The translations under genes and the position numbers were made by a program. From Cordia subcordata (taxonomy: Eukaryota; Streptophyta; Magnoliopsida; Boraginales; Cordiaceae), in assembly GCA_028554755.1 (NCBI GenBank), contig JAPTOF010000002.1, positions 29,147,001 through 29,211,000 on the forward strand: DNA of 64,000 bases. Reading direction: 5' to 3'. The notes under the pieces were generated by a model. It was not told where the DNA came from. It ran no database searches and worked only from the letters and a program-made list of their open reading frames with translations. Below are positions 1 to 10,316 of the stretch, piece after piece. Position 1 is the first letter of the stretch, and each line of letters begins with the position of its first letter.

Positions 1-181
1 TAAGCTAAGCCCATAATTTGAAGTAAAGGACGAATAACAGAATTATATTATATAGAAATAATCCAATTAATAAAGTGGACTAAGCTTGAAAAAAAAAATC
101 TGGAAACAATTCAGCTAAAACTCAATGTTGGAAGAGGGGGAAAAAAAAAAAAAAAAGAAGAAGAAGAGGGGAAAAAAATCA

Positions 182-262
182 AAGTTTGTAGCATCCTTAA
201 TAATGCTTTTGGAATTATTGCAATTGCTTTCAGAGGCCACAATCTGATCTGCCTAGCACAGA
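182..262 (+). pseudogene. LHT-type amino-acid permease fragment, plus-strand piece
   Basis: Read on the plus strand, this piece encodes VCSILNNAFGIIALAFRGHN. It matches the conserved transmembrane stretch of lysine/histidine-transporter-like (LHT/AAAP family) permeases that follows the VCSILNA motif. No exon boundary or start is attached. It is flanked by an 18-base perfect inverted repeat (183-200 and 269-286) that carries the VCSILN codons. The same motif therefore occurs once on each strand. It is a displaced piece of the pseudogene described in the next two entries. Confidence 0.8.
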
Positions 263-265
263 AGA

Positions 266-915
266 GCATTAAGGATGCTACAAACTCTGGCAATATCAGC
301 ACTTGTTCCGACAGGCTCGTAGGAGATAGCGGTGGGCCTTTCTTTGACGACGGAAACCACCCATATGAGCGTGCAATTGGTTACTGCAGTGATCACCGAT
401 CAGAGAAACGCCGGCGATGGAGTTCAGGTTTGGAAGCTGAGAACACGTGAAGACGATGTACCAGTCCACAGTGGTTAGTGGGTTCGCGTTGCAGGCACTT
501 CCACACACACTGTGGAAGAAGATTTTCATGGTGCTGCCTCCAATCATTATTAGTGTAACACGGGTTCCTCCTGATAAGTACATTGTCGAAAATAAAGCCA
601 ACATTTTCCCCAGTTTGTCACCTGAAAATAAACATAAAGTGTAACTAGTGTCTATATGATGGATTCTAAACAACCTCAAGGGCCTTAATTGTTTGTTACA
701 TTAATTATGAGAAAATTTGTCCTCGTTTTCATGATAGGATAATTTAATCGACATTGCTTACCAAATGCAGCCACAGAGAGCCGGAGGTAACGGCTATAGC
801 GCGTCCCAGGAGCAGATCCATGGAGTTGGATCAGCAATCAAAGTGTGTGTATATAGTTGCCATACAAAAGTCCAGTATCAAGGACATAACTCCCCAAGTC
901 CTCCAACCAGTACAA
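266..915 (-). pseudogene. LHT-type amino-acid permease pseudogene, N-terminal half (inverted)
   Basis: Two minus-strand exons of an LHT-like amino-acid/proton symporter of the plasma membrane are visible. The upstream exon (about 915-762) contains WQLYT, LIQLHGSAPGTRYSRYLRLS and AAFG and ends at a good GTAAGC donor. The downstream exon (621-266, acceptor TTTTCAG) contains GDKLGKMLALF, MYLSGGT, a G-G-S-T-M-K-I-F-F run, QLPNLNSIAGVSLIG, TLIWVVSV and ADIARVCSILNA. The splice phase across the 621/762 pair restores FGDKLGK. Decay is clear: the conserved Trp after WQLYT-x-L is a TGA, another stop lies upstream, two bases are missing after VSLIG and shift the frame, and a few residues are lost before QLPNLN. 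The extreme N-terminus is absent. Family assignment is from motif recall; inactivity follows from the stops and shifts. Confidence 0.85.
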
Positions 916-949
916 AGGAATTAAAATCTTATGTCAATTAGAGGCTAAC

Positions 950-2103
950 TGAGGCATATGGCAATTGGAGCCTACTGGGCATGTGGGAATCTGGTAAATC
1001 AATTAATTAAGCGGCAAATCATGTGTCATTCTACAAGAATATAATTGATTTGTCAGATACCTAAAAGTAGAGGGATGTTTATCACATTGGACATGTACCA
1101 TAGGCACGACACTTTGAAAGTGATTCTATTGTTAGCGGGCCTCTTTGTCGTAATCAACAGCCTGACGTCTTTTCAAATATAGTAAATGGAATATTACCGC
1201 TGGAGTCTGGCATAAATAAGCAATGCCCTTCTGAAATCACAAAATTATCTGATTACCTCCTGAACTTCTTAAACGTGGGCAAATTACCCCCTGCCATATG
1301 TTTTTGGTTAGTTTGACGGGAGTTGGAGTCTACGAGCTTGTGTTACGCGTGTGTTTCGTTTTTTATTGCATAATATATAGAGTAAATGGCATATTACCCC
1401 CTATAGTCTGGCATAAGTGCGCAATATCCCCTGAAGTCTCAAAATTATTTCCCTTGAGTTTTCAGGGATTGAATGAGTTAAGCGTTTTTATTAAAAGTAT
1501 AAGGGTTTAAATGGTCTAAAATATTTAGTTTTTTTATATAATATGTAATGAAAAACGTCTCACATGTGCGTAGAATTCAATTCTCGTCAAAACTAACCGA
1601 AAACATACGGTAAGGGTAGTGAGCACATGTTTAAAAAGTTCAAGGGGATAATCTGATAGTTTTAAGACTTCAAGAGGATATTGTGCACTTATACCCAACT
1701 ATATAGGATAATATACCATTTATTCTTTCAAATATATGCAATGCCGATGTTCGACAACTTGGAGTTTAGGTACACAAGCAAAAAGAACAAGCCGCCTCCA
1801 TGGTGGCTTCGAACTAGACTACACCTACTTTCGGATGCTTAGCATTTCTCGTAGTAGTAGCGTTCCCATTCTTGCCAAGTTTGGCAGGGTTGAGGTGGGG
1901 GATTTCGCTGCTGTTGGCATTAGCATATCCTTGTTTAATATGGTTAATTAAAAAAAAAAAAAAAACTATGAGGTAGGGCAATGTGGTACATTAATTGGTC
2001 ACTTGGGCTCGTAGGGATTATCTTAAGCGTTCTACTATTGTTTGGGACTATAAGTAATACAGTCATTCTAGGAATAGAGGTCCACTACTTCAAGCCCAAG
2101 TAA
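950..2103 (+). pseudogene. LHT-type amino-acid permease pseudogene, C-terminal half
   Basis: Plus-strand continuation of the same permease family. A short exon (about 950-993, donor GTAAAT) encodes MAIGAYWACGNL. After a small intron with a TTTGTCAG acceptor, the last exon starts at 1057 with I-P-K and reads HDTLKVI, then LFVVINSLTSFQI to 1179. It is interrupted by a fold-back MITE (1180-1725) and resumes at 1735 with YAMPMFDNLEFRYTSKKN and PPPWWLR. A single-base shift near 1838 moves the frame to GCLAFLVVVAFPFLPSLAGL and ALAYPCLIWLI. A second shift in the poly-A tract near 1952-1965 leads to MWYINWSLGLVGIILSVLL, EVHYFKPK and a stop at 2101-2103, which is the normal family C-terminus. The MITE target duplication tttcaaata spells the codons F-Q-I. 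Without the insertion and shifts the exon would be nearly intact, so inactivation looks recent. Confidence 0.88.
1180..1725. mobile_element. Fold-back MITE with 9-bp target duplication (copy A)
   Basis: The ends are inverted repeats: the left starts tagtaaatggaatattacc and the right ends ggataatataccatttattc. They are flanked by the identical 9-mer tttcaaata (1171-1179 and 1726-1734). The arms are about 200 bp and imperfect, and a second copy of the left end starts inside the element at about 1381. A 9-bp duplication with long TIRs is typical of non-autonomous Mutator-like (MULE) elements. It has no coding capacity and sits inside an exon of the permease pseudogene. Confidence 0.85.
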
Positions 2104-2431
2104 ATACTAGACCACTAAGAGGTAGCGCGTGATTTGTCCTACTTCTATTTGCAGCTGACTCGTTCATCGTTCAGCTAAATATGTATTTAATATTTAGTGT
2201 TTCTTCTTTTGAGTTGTCCAATGTTGTACTTGACTTGCTTGCTCATCATAGAACTTAATATTTGTATATTGAATTCAACCTATTGCATTCCCAAGTCTGA
2301 ATTAGTCTGTAATATATAAGATTCTTTACTTTCTTGCAAGTTAAATTCTTTTCCAAGCAAATACAACATTGATATTATTCATAATAACCAAAACTGGAAT
2401 TTACTTACGGAACAATTACATTAATTATAAA

Positions 2432-2775
2432 GAATAAATTACATATTAGCCCCTATACTCTAACCTATATGCATCGTATCCCTGTAGTATCAAAATTAGA
2501 ATAACTCTCCCTGTATTCTGACATATGTGTACCATACTCCCTATTGTATCAAAATTAGTTAATTACTCCTTTGAAGTTTTTAAAAATGTACAAAATATTT
2601 CGTTGTCATCATCTATTTCAATGGATATTTTGCACACTTTTAAAAATTTCAAGAGCGTATTTTGCATACTTTTAAAAGTTTCATGAGGGTAATTAGTTTG
2701 TTTTGATATTACTGAAGAGTGTGGTGCATATATATCAGAGTATAAGGGGCTAATGTATAATTTTTATTTATCACA
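2432..2775. mobile_element. TIR MITE, related to the flanking fold-back family
   Basis: The left end has attacatattagcccctata and the right end the inverted counterpart aggggctaatgtataat. Internal phrases (a 'cctgtagtatcaaaatta' type repeat and its inverse) resemble those of copies A and B. I could not fix the target duplication, so the ends are approximate. The bases between 2104 and 2431 show nothing recognisable. Confidence 0.6.
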
Positions 2776-3325
2776 AATACCAAAAACTGAAATTTACTTA
2801 TATAAGACAGAATCTTTTTCATTAATTCGCTGAATCATAACCACAAGATTGCCTAGTGAATCTTGACAGGGCTTTACAATTAGCTTCATGGATTTTGCTA
2901 GACGACCTTAAGGAAATTAAATTATGTATGACGCAGGGCATTGGAGACTACTACGCTAGGAGGGGCGTTCTTTTCGGCCAACACAACAATCGCAGCTTGG
3001 CCCAATACAAAGGAGAAGCAAAAATTTACCATGTAGACCTCCCACTCTTCACAAGGGCATACGAAAATAAGATATTTGTCTCATTTTTATACTCAGTTAT
3101 TGTATTATTGTTACGTGGGAGCTAAAACAAACAATTTAATATTTACAAAATAAGCTTTTTAGTAAGAAATAAATTGAATTTTTTTAAAATTATAAATATT
3201 TCAAAAATATGCAAATCCAACAAAATCTAGAACGAATTCAAGGTTGTTCATGTTTTAATAGTTAATATATCAGTCCTTGTGAGTTATTCCCTAGCCTAGG
3301 GGCAATCACGAAAAAAAAAGAAATA

Positions 3326-3810
3326 GAGTAAATGACATATTATCCTCTGTAGTCTGGCATAAATGCGTAATAATCCCTGAAGTCTCAAAATTATCTGAGT
3401 ACTCCCTTGAACTTCTTAAACGTGTACAAATTATCCCCCTGGGCCGTCTGTTTTTGGTTAATTTTAACAGAAGTTGTAGTCTATGCGTGTGTGTTGCATT
3501 TTTCATTGTATAATATATAGAGTAAATGACATATTACCCCCCTGTAGTATGGTATAAGTGCATAATACCCTCTGAAGTTTCAAAATTAAATGGTCCAAAA
3601 TATTTGGTTTATATATATATATATATTATGTAATGAAAAACGCCACATATGTGCGTAGAATGCAATTCCCGTCAAAACTAACCGAAAACAGACGGCGAGG
3701 GTAGTGAGCACACGTTTAAAAATTTCGAGGGAATAATCATATAGTTTTGAAATTTTAGGGAATATTATACACTTATATTAGACTAAAAGGAGGTAATATG
3801 CCATTTATAC
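3326..3810. mobile_element. Fold-back MITE with 9-bp target duplication (copy B)
   Basis: Second full copy of the family seen at 1180-1725. The left end gagtaaatgacatattatc and right end gaggtaatatgccatttata are inverted repeats, flanked by the direct 9-mer aaagaaata (3317-3325 and 3811-3819). It repeats the same composite layout as copy A: a nested extra left end at about 3530, inverted internal segments, and a (TA) run in the middle. A MULE-type non-autonomous element is the best fit. The region between the 2432-2775 MITE and this element has one 89-codon open frame that I do not accept as a gene. Confidence 0.85.
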
Positions 3811-4449
3811 AAAGAAATAAAAAAGAATTAAACCATTCTATTCTTTTCATTATCATCCAAGGTCCATTTTTCACACATAGCCTTATTTCATTGTCTTAAT
3901 TGAAAATCACCAAAATCGCATTCTTCTTTTTTGGTCGACAAATCTCATAGTTTGATGGATTCAAATTATCAAAAGATTCTTTATCTTTAATCAAGAGTGG
4001 ATATCATTGTAATTATGGTTCTTTTTTGTCTTTTGTATTATGAAATTGCGGACTTATATTAAACACTATTTTTTCCGATGTAATTAGTACAAATCACGTG
4101 ATTTAAACCGACCCTGCACGTTCAAAAGTGTGCCAATACCAAAAATTTTTTGGGACTTCTATAACGAGTACAATATTAGAGTTAACTAATGACTCCTTAT
4201 ACATGAAAATTTATTGTTTTTAATTATTTTTGCATTAAACATAATTTAATTTTTAAAAAATATTAAAAATAGTAAATTTCATGTGAAAATAATTAAAAAT
4301 AATAATCTTTTATAACAATAAAAAAATATTAATCTAACTTTAATAGAGTAATATTACACTTATTAAGGAATTTTTTTTTCTTTCGTCGTTACCAAAACCG
4401 CAATGAACGGAGGAAACACCATCATCGAATTCGATGGAGCTGAGACAAA

Positions 4450-4922
4450 GAGCCCGTTTGGCTTTGCTTATTTTTAAGTGCTTATAAGCAGATGTTTGTT
4501 ATAAGTAAAAATTACTTTTAAGTTTGTGATAAATAAGCAAAGATGTATTTAGATAATATGTTTATAAGCTGCTAATATATATGGTAAATAAGTGGTTATA
4601 AGTAACAACAGTAGTTAAAATGACTAAAAAAGACATTTAACGTATTAATTTAGTAAATAAGTATTTCTCAAATGTAAGGATAAATATATCATTTTAATAG
4701 CGTTGACCACCTAACTTATAAGCACAAAAAAAATTAAGTGGCTCCAAATTACTTTTTTTTTTTTATTTAATAAAGAGGCTAATTTAATATTACATAAAAA
4801 TAAGTTAATAAAAGGAAATTCTTTTATATCTTTTCCACTGAAAGGTTTAATAAGTTTCGAGGGTTCTTGGTCCTGTGTGCTCCAACGAACTTATAAGCTA
4901 GAAACCACAGCCAAACACCCTC
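4450..4922. mobile_element. TIR MITE, hAT-like
   Basis: The left end reads gagcccgtttggctttgc followed by a cttataagc motif. The right end has cttataag and then agccaaacaccctc, its inverted partner. A 'cccgtttgg' terminus with AT-rich filler is typical of hAT-type MITEs in plants. There is no coding potential, and no clean 8-bp target duplication could be set, so the borders are approximate. Confidence 0.6.
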
Positions 4923-5037
4923 AAAATCTAAACCGACCAGCTATCAGCTGCGCGGTCCACGAGAAAAGACATAAGAGCATGAGCTACTCTTACCTAGTGT
5001 GGGGATCTCGAAAGATCACCGGCCCCTACTTTTTCGC

Positions 5038-5088
5038 CACGTGTCGACTTTGGCATCCAACAGCGTTCTGACACCGACTTTTGCCGAC
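5038..5088 (+). promoter_or_regulatory. ABRE/G-box plus two DRE/CRT cores
   Basis: CACGTGTC (5038-5045) matches an ABRE/G-box. ACCGAC (5073-5078) and GCCGAC (5083-5088) both match the RCCGAC DRE/CRT core bound by CBF/DREB factors. All lie in a locally GC-richer island about 1.3-1.4 kb upstream of the dehydrin TATA box. Cold- and drought-responsive dehydrins of this class are commonly CBF and ABA targets. The assignment to the dehydrin gene is an inference from distance only. Confidence 0.4.
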
Positions 5089-6198
5089 ACTTTCAGGTCC
5101 CACATAGGACATCCTCCCACGTTGTCATCCCATGTGGCGGAGTGTTATTGGTAGAAGCTGGCATCGGTTGACAGCGTGTCTTTCTCCACTTTTCTACTTT
5201 CTTCTTTTTGGTTTGTCACACCCCCCATCTCCCATCCAGCGCGTTAACATACACATATACGGTAATTTATATCTCCCAATAGCTTTAAAAAGATTTTGAA
5301 TCTTGATTACACCAGTGTTGAATTACACAACAAATAATTTTGATGTCTTAGGAGTTAATAAATATTACGAGAATTTAAAGTATTTTATTGGCCGCTCAAT
5401 CTTCCTGTAATTAATTGTTTGTATTTCTCACATGTGGAACATTGGCTATTTAAAGTTAAACTAATACTTTTAATGATATAAAAATTTATTGTTTTTAATC
5501 ATACAATTCTCTCTTTCAAGGGTCAGGTTATAGTGAATGCGAAAACAACTAAAAGTAATAAATTATCATATACATGGAAATGTTAATGAATAATTTATAT
5601 AACTTATATTGATGTATAAATACAACATTCATCACTCTTTTTTGTTTGATAGTGATAATTTATTTCACATAAGATCATATTGAATTTATTTCAAAAATTT
5701 GAACATGCACACCCTGTTCTATATTACTCAATACAGGAAATAGCTATGTGGAGAGTACATAAATTAAAATTTAGAACTTTGATATAATATATTGCTATTC
5801 TTTTTTTTTTCAGATAATATATTGCTATTCAATTGCCTTAATTTTTTTCCCCACTCCAATGGAGGCCGAATAGTCTGCTTAGAATGATATTTTATAAGAT
5901 TTAAAATATCTTTTTATATACATCATGTATACGATAATTATAAAAATAAGATAAAAATGTTTATTTATTTCTTATAAAAAGTATAATTTTATTTTAAATT
6001 ATTATAAAATACATGATAAGATTACTTAAATCTCATAATACGTACCTTTATTTTAATAAAATAATTATTTTAAAATAAAATTATAACAAGGTGAACGTAA
6101 GCTGGTTAATTACCTACTTAAAATTGAAGGCAATCAAACAGTGAGTGATTTAGGCATTTTAATATTAATATTGATTTGATTGATTGCGACAATCCGCG
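5089..6198. other. AT-rich intergenic region upstream of the dehydrin
   Basis: No open frame with protein-like composition on either strand. It contains many short AT-rich stretches, including a small direct duplication around 5783-5830 (atattgctattc occurs twice), and nothing else I can name. Confidence 0.5.
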
Positions 6199-6199
6199 T

Positions 6200-6205
6200 A
6201 CGTGG
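6200..6205 (+). promoter_or_regulatory. ABRE-like ACGTGG core
   Basis: An ACGTGG core about 210 bp upstream of the TATA box of the dehydrin gene. ABA-response elements in this position are typical of dehydrin promoters. It is a single short motif, so the call is tentative. Confidence 0.4.
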
Positions 6206-6408
6206 TGGCTAAAGAAAGCAAGTAACGGGTATTGATACCATCAGCAAGTGGGATAGGGCCAGCCGAGAAGAAAAAAGGACAATAAAAATTTATTTTCTTT
6301 TACGATGATTTTAATGTAGAATAATGTGATGTCCGTTACTTCGACCTTTGCTGTACTTAATTTAATCCTCTTTAAATCGAATCGCGTGAAGTTCGCGTAG
6401 TGGGGAGC

Positions 6409-6416
6409 TATAAATA
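6409..6416 (+). promoter_or_regulatory. TATA box of the dehydrin gene
   Basis: TATAAATA located 142 bp before the ATG at 6558. It leaves a plausible 5' leader of about 110 bases. Confidence 0.65.
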
Positions 6417-6557
6417 CCCTACACCTCATCAGTTTCCAGCACCATCGGAAACTTAAAGAGCCATTCACTCTACACTTCACAGCTTTCCAAGTAAACCAAC
6501 GTGTAGATTTTGATCACTGTTTGTGTGTTTTGTTTTTCCTTTTTTTGTTGATTGAAA

Positions 6558-7456
6558 ATGGCGGATCATGGTCATACAACCAAGGTAGGTGAGGCTGTTG
6601 AGACACAAGATAGAGGATTGTTTGACTTCGGAAAAAAAGATGAAGAAAAGAAGCATCACGAGGAGGCTATTTCTCATGAGTTTGAGCACAAGGCTCATGT
6701 GTCTGAACCAGCCCACAAGGTAGAGGAGAAGAAAGAACACAAGGAAGAGGAAGCTGAGAAGAAGCATGAAGGTGGTCTCCTTCAGAAGCTTACTCGTTCT
6801 GATAGCAGCTCTAGCAGCGTAAGTTCTTTTTCCTTTATGTATGATCATACTTGATGGAAGTTGGGTTTCAGAGAGTAGTAGTTCAAATGATCAGGACTAT
6901 TTTTTTCGAAAATAATGATCTGGTTTGGATTCATTTTTTTCGAATGTGATATGGGTTCGAATTCGCCTGTTAACAGAAAATTTTTTTTAGATCGTTTCTT
7001 TATTTTAATTTATATTGTTACATGCATGCTCTTAAGTGTTGAATATAATTTGTTTTTTTTTTATTTTTTATGTTGCAGTCAAGTGAAGAAGAGATGGAGG
7101 AAGGTGGTGAGAAGAAGAAGAAAAAGAAGTTGAAGGACAAGATCAAGGAGAAGAAATCAGGAGAACACAAGGAAGAAGATAAGCATGAGGACACATCGGT
7201 TCCAGTTGAGAAAATCGATGAACCAGAGGAGAAAAAAGGGTTCCTGGACAAGATCAAGGAGAAGCTACCCGGAGGTGGTCAAAAGAAGGCTGAAGAAGCG
7301 GCGGCTCCTCCACCGCCCCCGGCGGAGAGCGCCACCACTCCTGAAGGCGAGGCCAAGGAGAAGAAGGGCATACTGGAGAAGATCAAGGAGAAGTTGCCTG
7401 GCTACCACGCCAAGTCTGATGATGAGCAGAAAGAAAAAGATCATGGTGCCCATTAA
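6558..7456 (+). CDS. Acidic SKn-type dehydrin (LEA group 2)
   Basis: Exons 6558-6818 and 7079-7456 give 212 residues. The intron (GTAAGT...TTGCAG) lies directly after the poly-serine stretch, the usual place in this class. The ATG at 6558 is chosen because the frame has no upstream ATG. The protein is very rich in Lys/Glu/His and has no signal peptide or membrane segment. Domains in order: an F-type segment [10 protein letters not shown] (about 21-30), the S-segment SDSSSSS (about 79-88, a casein-kinase-2 phosphorylation tract), a degenerate K-like segment [13 protein letters not shown], then two full K-segments [16 protein letters not shown] and [16 protein letters not shown], separated by a Pro/Ala-rich linker. 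K-segments form amphipathic helices on membranes and proteins during dehydration and cold (COR47/ERD10/ERD14-type hydrophilins of the cytosol and nucleus). A TATA box and ABRE-like core lie upstream. Confidence 0.95.
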
Positions 7457-8869
7457 GCCAGCTTGCAAAATGATGTTTAAAGTGTGGCCATATTGTTTTA
7501 TGATGGAGTTGTTTTAATGCTTTTCTTGTGGGGAAAAAAAAGTTTCATATGGTTTATAATTGCTTTTGAGCGTATTTTGTAAGTATTTCTATGTGCTTAT
7601 TTATGTGTTTATGGTCAGAGATGGCCATGTTCATGTAATACTTGTGGGTGTTTGGTATTTATCAACCGATTTGTTTGCTTACTTAGTAAAATTTATGGTT
7701 TACGGTTTTGAGTTTCAAGCTTAAAAGAAAAAGGAAAAAAGAAAATGAAATGCAACTTTTGCTGTTTGTTTCAAATTCTTGATCACGATTGTTACCAAAG
7801 TTGATTGATTAGCTATGTTGGTGCTTTGCGTTCTCAACCCGGAAGCTCTTTTTCTAAAGTAATATTAAAGTTGTTAAAGATTGCTTTGAAAACTTTGGTC
7901 TGCACAAGGAGATAGTTATCACATCCATGTCCTACAGGTGTCTAGGATTATCTTTTTTCTAATTTTGGCGCTTATCTTGATTCATTTCAAAGACATTTTT
8001 GAAGTAGATGTTTTCGCAAACGAATTAGTGAAGAACAAATGGACCATTTTTCACTCAACACGAAGAAATTAGTAACCTTTTTTCTCCAATAAAATATTAA
8101 TATCCAAACACCTCGTATCCATTTATTCAAAAGACATTTAGATATATGATCTTTTAATAATTGCAATATTGTTTTGTTAGGATTAAAATAATATTTCTAT
8201 TAATATGAAAATTTATCATTTTTTAATTTTTTTAGAGAGTTAAATTACATTTAACGTAGAAATGATTAAGACCAATAAATTTTTATTTTTATTTATATAA
8301 ACTCGTTTAATAAACCGTAAGGGATCTAATATCATTAAAAAAATATTGCCAGATATAGAGAGAGTTAATAGTAGCAGCTCTATCCATCATTGTTGCTTAA
8401 TGTGGAAGTAGAAGAAGTCCTCCAATTCTTGATCGAACAGTTTTCACCGTGATCATTATTTGAGATAAGTAACTTGCGCATGCATGCCACTTGTGCTTGC
8501 TTGTTTGAAGGCTGGAGAGTTGCGGACCCCACTGTGGCCCTTTATACCTAAAAGTCGGACGGTGGGGAATATATATGATGGCGCTTTATTCAATCCATTG
8601 AAGCACATCGTCTGTATTGTTACTTTCGTCATTTACAATAACAAAAAATTTAAAAAGGTTTGTGATTCTGCTTTCATGTTTTTGATTGAGCTTTCTCACT
8701 CTTTCTATGCCTCTTTCTTCATATATTTTATGCTTCTCTTGAAATTGAAAGAATTGGAAATTCAATTTGTTGCAGATAGAAATTTGGTGTCCAAGTTAAT
8801 AACTCTCGAAGTCTCATGTGGTTTTGGTTAAGTGGCCAGTAGATGGGCTATCTTGGGGTCCACTAGTAG
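7457..8869. other. Dehydrin 3' region and intergenic DNA
   Basis: The first 200-250 bases are probable 3' untranslated region (T-rich, with 'tgtttggtatttatc' type sequence). Beyond that the sequence is AT-rich. An open frame at 8484-8831 has low-complexity composition and no recognisable motif; I see no gene. Confidence 0.5.
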
Positions 8870-9125
8870 AAGGTCGACCTCAGAGTATACTTGTGGATTG
8901 TTGGCCTTTGGTTACGCTGTTAGGCGGTTAGCCTTGAGGTACACTGGTGGACAATAGGCTATAGGGTATGCCAAGTAATCTTGCTAGGCCCCGATCAATT
9001 GGTTAGTTGATGCTAGGCCTTGGGGTACGCCATTGGACGGTTGATCTTGGGGTATGTTGGTGGACGGTGGACTATAGAGTGCTCCAAATAGTCTTGCTCG
9101 ACCTCAATCAATTGAATTGCGGACG
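8870..9125. repeat. Degenerate tandem repeat, about 105-bp unit
   Basis: Two diverged copies (about 8912-9003 and 9018-9118) share the order ggtacgc, 'ggcggttagccttgaggtac' type text, ggtggac, ggctatag, gcc/ccaa, 'taatcttgct', then atcaattg. Earlier text at 8840-8910 carries a partial third copy. The region is locally GC-richer than its surroundings. It may be subterminal repeat material of a DNA transposon, but I cannot name a family. Confidence 0.55.
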
Positions 9126-9746
9126 ATCAATTTCGAAGTACACAAATAGACGATGGGCTATATATATCTGAGAACGGTGGGTTGTGAGGTACCCTTCACC
9201 TGCCCTCGATAAAGAAAAATGGCGGAGCTTCCGGGTCCCACTTTTTTCTTTCAATGCCTAAATGAATTGAAGATGCAAATGCTAGAATGTGAAGGTTTGA
9301 AGATACTCTTGAATATCTAAAGTGTAATAGAGTGAAATAGCTTACTTTTGTCTGGAGAAAATGATGGGTATTTATAAATTTCCTTGTACTAGGCCCAAGG
9401 TTTAGTTTTAAAAAAGAAAGTAAATGACTTGATCTCGCAACTTGTGTGACTTGGCTCTCTGGTTCAGGTAAAATGACCTCACCTTAAGAGGAAACCGCAA
9501 CTAGGACGTATTGGATTGGACCAGAGGAGGAAGGGTCCGCCCACTCTAAGGTGAGGTTGGGCCCCTTAGTAGATGGTCCGCCTATTGCCATCATTGACAA
9601 ATTAGCACCGCCATTGTCACAATTGCTATTAAACAAATCACAAACTTAAATTGGTCCATTAGATTATTATCATTGCCTGCTCTCGGTAGGAGAGTGGTAT
9701 TATAATTTCGAGAAAGATGTTAATATCTATATTTTAAGTTTTATAG

Positions 9747-10274
9747 ATGGTTTTTTTTTTTTTTTTGGCTAAGCAAGCAGTAAATATTTTCATTTCACCA
9801 TCCAAAAATATAGTTATAAAGTTGCCAAGTTAATTACAAAATAATAGACTTTGCAAATGCTTGAAACCTAGTCAAGAATGCAAATTAAATTCCATTCATT
9901 ACAAAGAGCTCGATTGGTGTGATTATCAGGAAAACTCTTGTCACCAAGCAATTTGAACCGGACATCCTCAAAAATACAAGCACAAAGCTGCTTCTCTATC
10001 ATCGGACCAGAATTGTGTAGCTTAGCATTTCGTTCCCTTCAAATGTGATAGACACATGAACCAAATAGCAATTTAAGATTGTTCCTATGTCTAGTGTTGC
10101 CAAAAAGTGAGTGATTTATATCAAAACAAATATTTCCGAAAATCCTATCTTCAATTAAGCAATCATGGTCATGAAGCCTCCAATTTCATTCAATCCATAT
10201 GTGATTTTGGGATCTTGATTGTATGTAGTTTCTTCTCATTTTAATGAATATCACTTGCTTGTTTAGTAAAAATA
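9747..10274 (-). mobile_element. 5'-truncated LINE, 3' end of the reverse-transcriptase ORF
   Basis: Read on the minus strand, this ends in a run of A (plus-strand T run at 9751-9766). Upstream it encodes CVYHI-stop-RERNAKLHN, the 'YxIWRERN' signature found at the C-terminal end of plant L1-type (non-LTR) reverse transcriptases. The W codon is now TAG. It continues with FEDVRFKLLGD and a stop. An imperfect 11-base direct repeat (aagttttatag 9736-9746; aagttttttag 10275-10285) may be the target-site duplication. It is a dead, short LINE insertion. Confidence 0.7.
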
Positions 10275-10316
10275 AAGTTTTTTAGTTAAAAAATCAACGA
10301 GTATCACAAACTGCTC

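Noticed and set aside
2856..3125. 89-codon plus-strand open frame between two MITEs
   Set aside because: No motif I recognise, low-complexity tail, no flanking splice or promoter logic; likely chance, though the GC-richer middle could be a relic.
4877..5071. 64-codon frame in the GC-richer island upstream of the dehydrin
   Set aside because: It starts inside the right end of a MITE, and its composition looks like promoter DNA.
6477..7517. Several overlapping frames on both strands around the dehydrin
   Set aside because: They are shadows of the Lys/Glu-rich dehydrin exons and mirror its codon repetition.
8484..8831. 115-codon plus-strand frame
   Set aside because: Phe/Leu/Ile-rich AT-driven composition, no motif, no conserved-looking segment.
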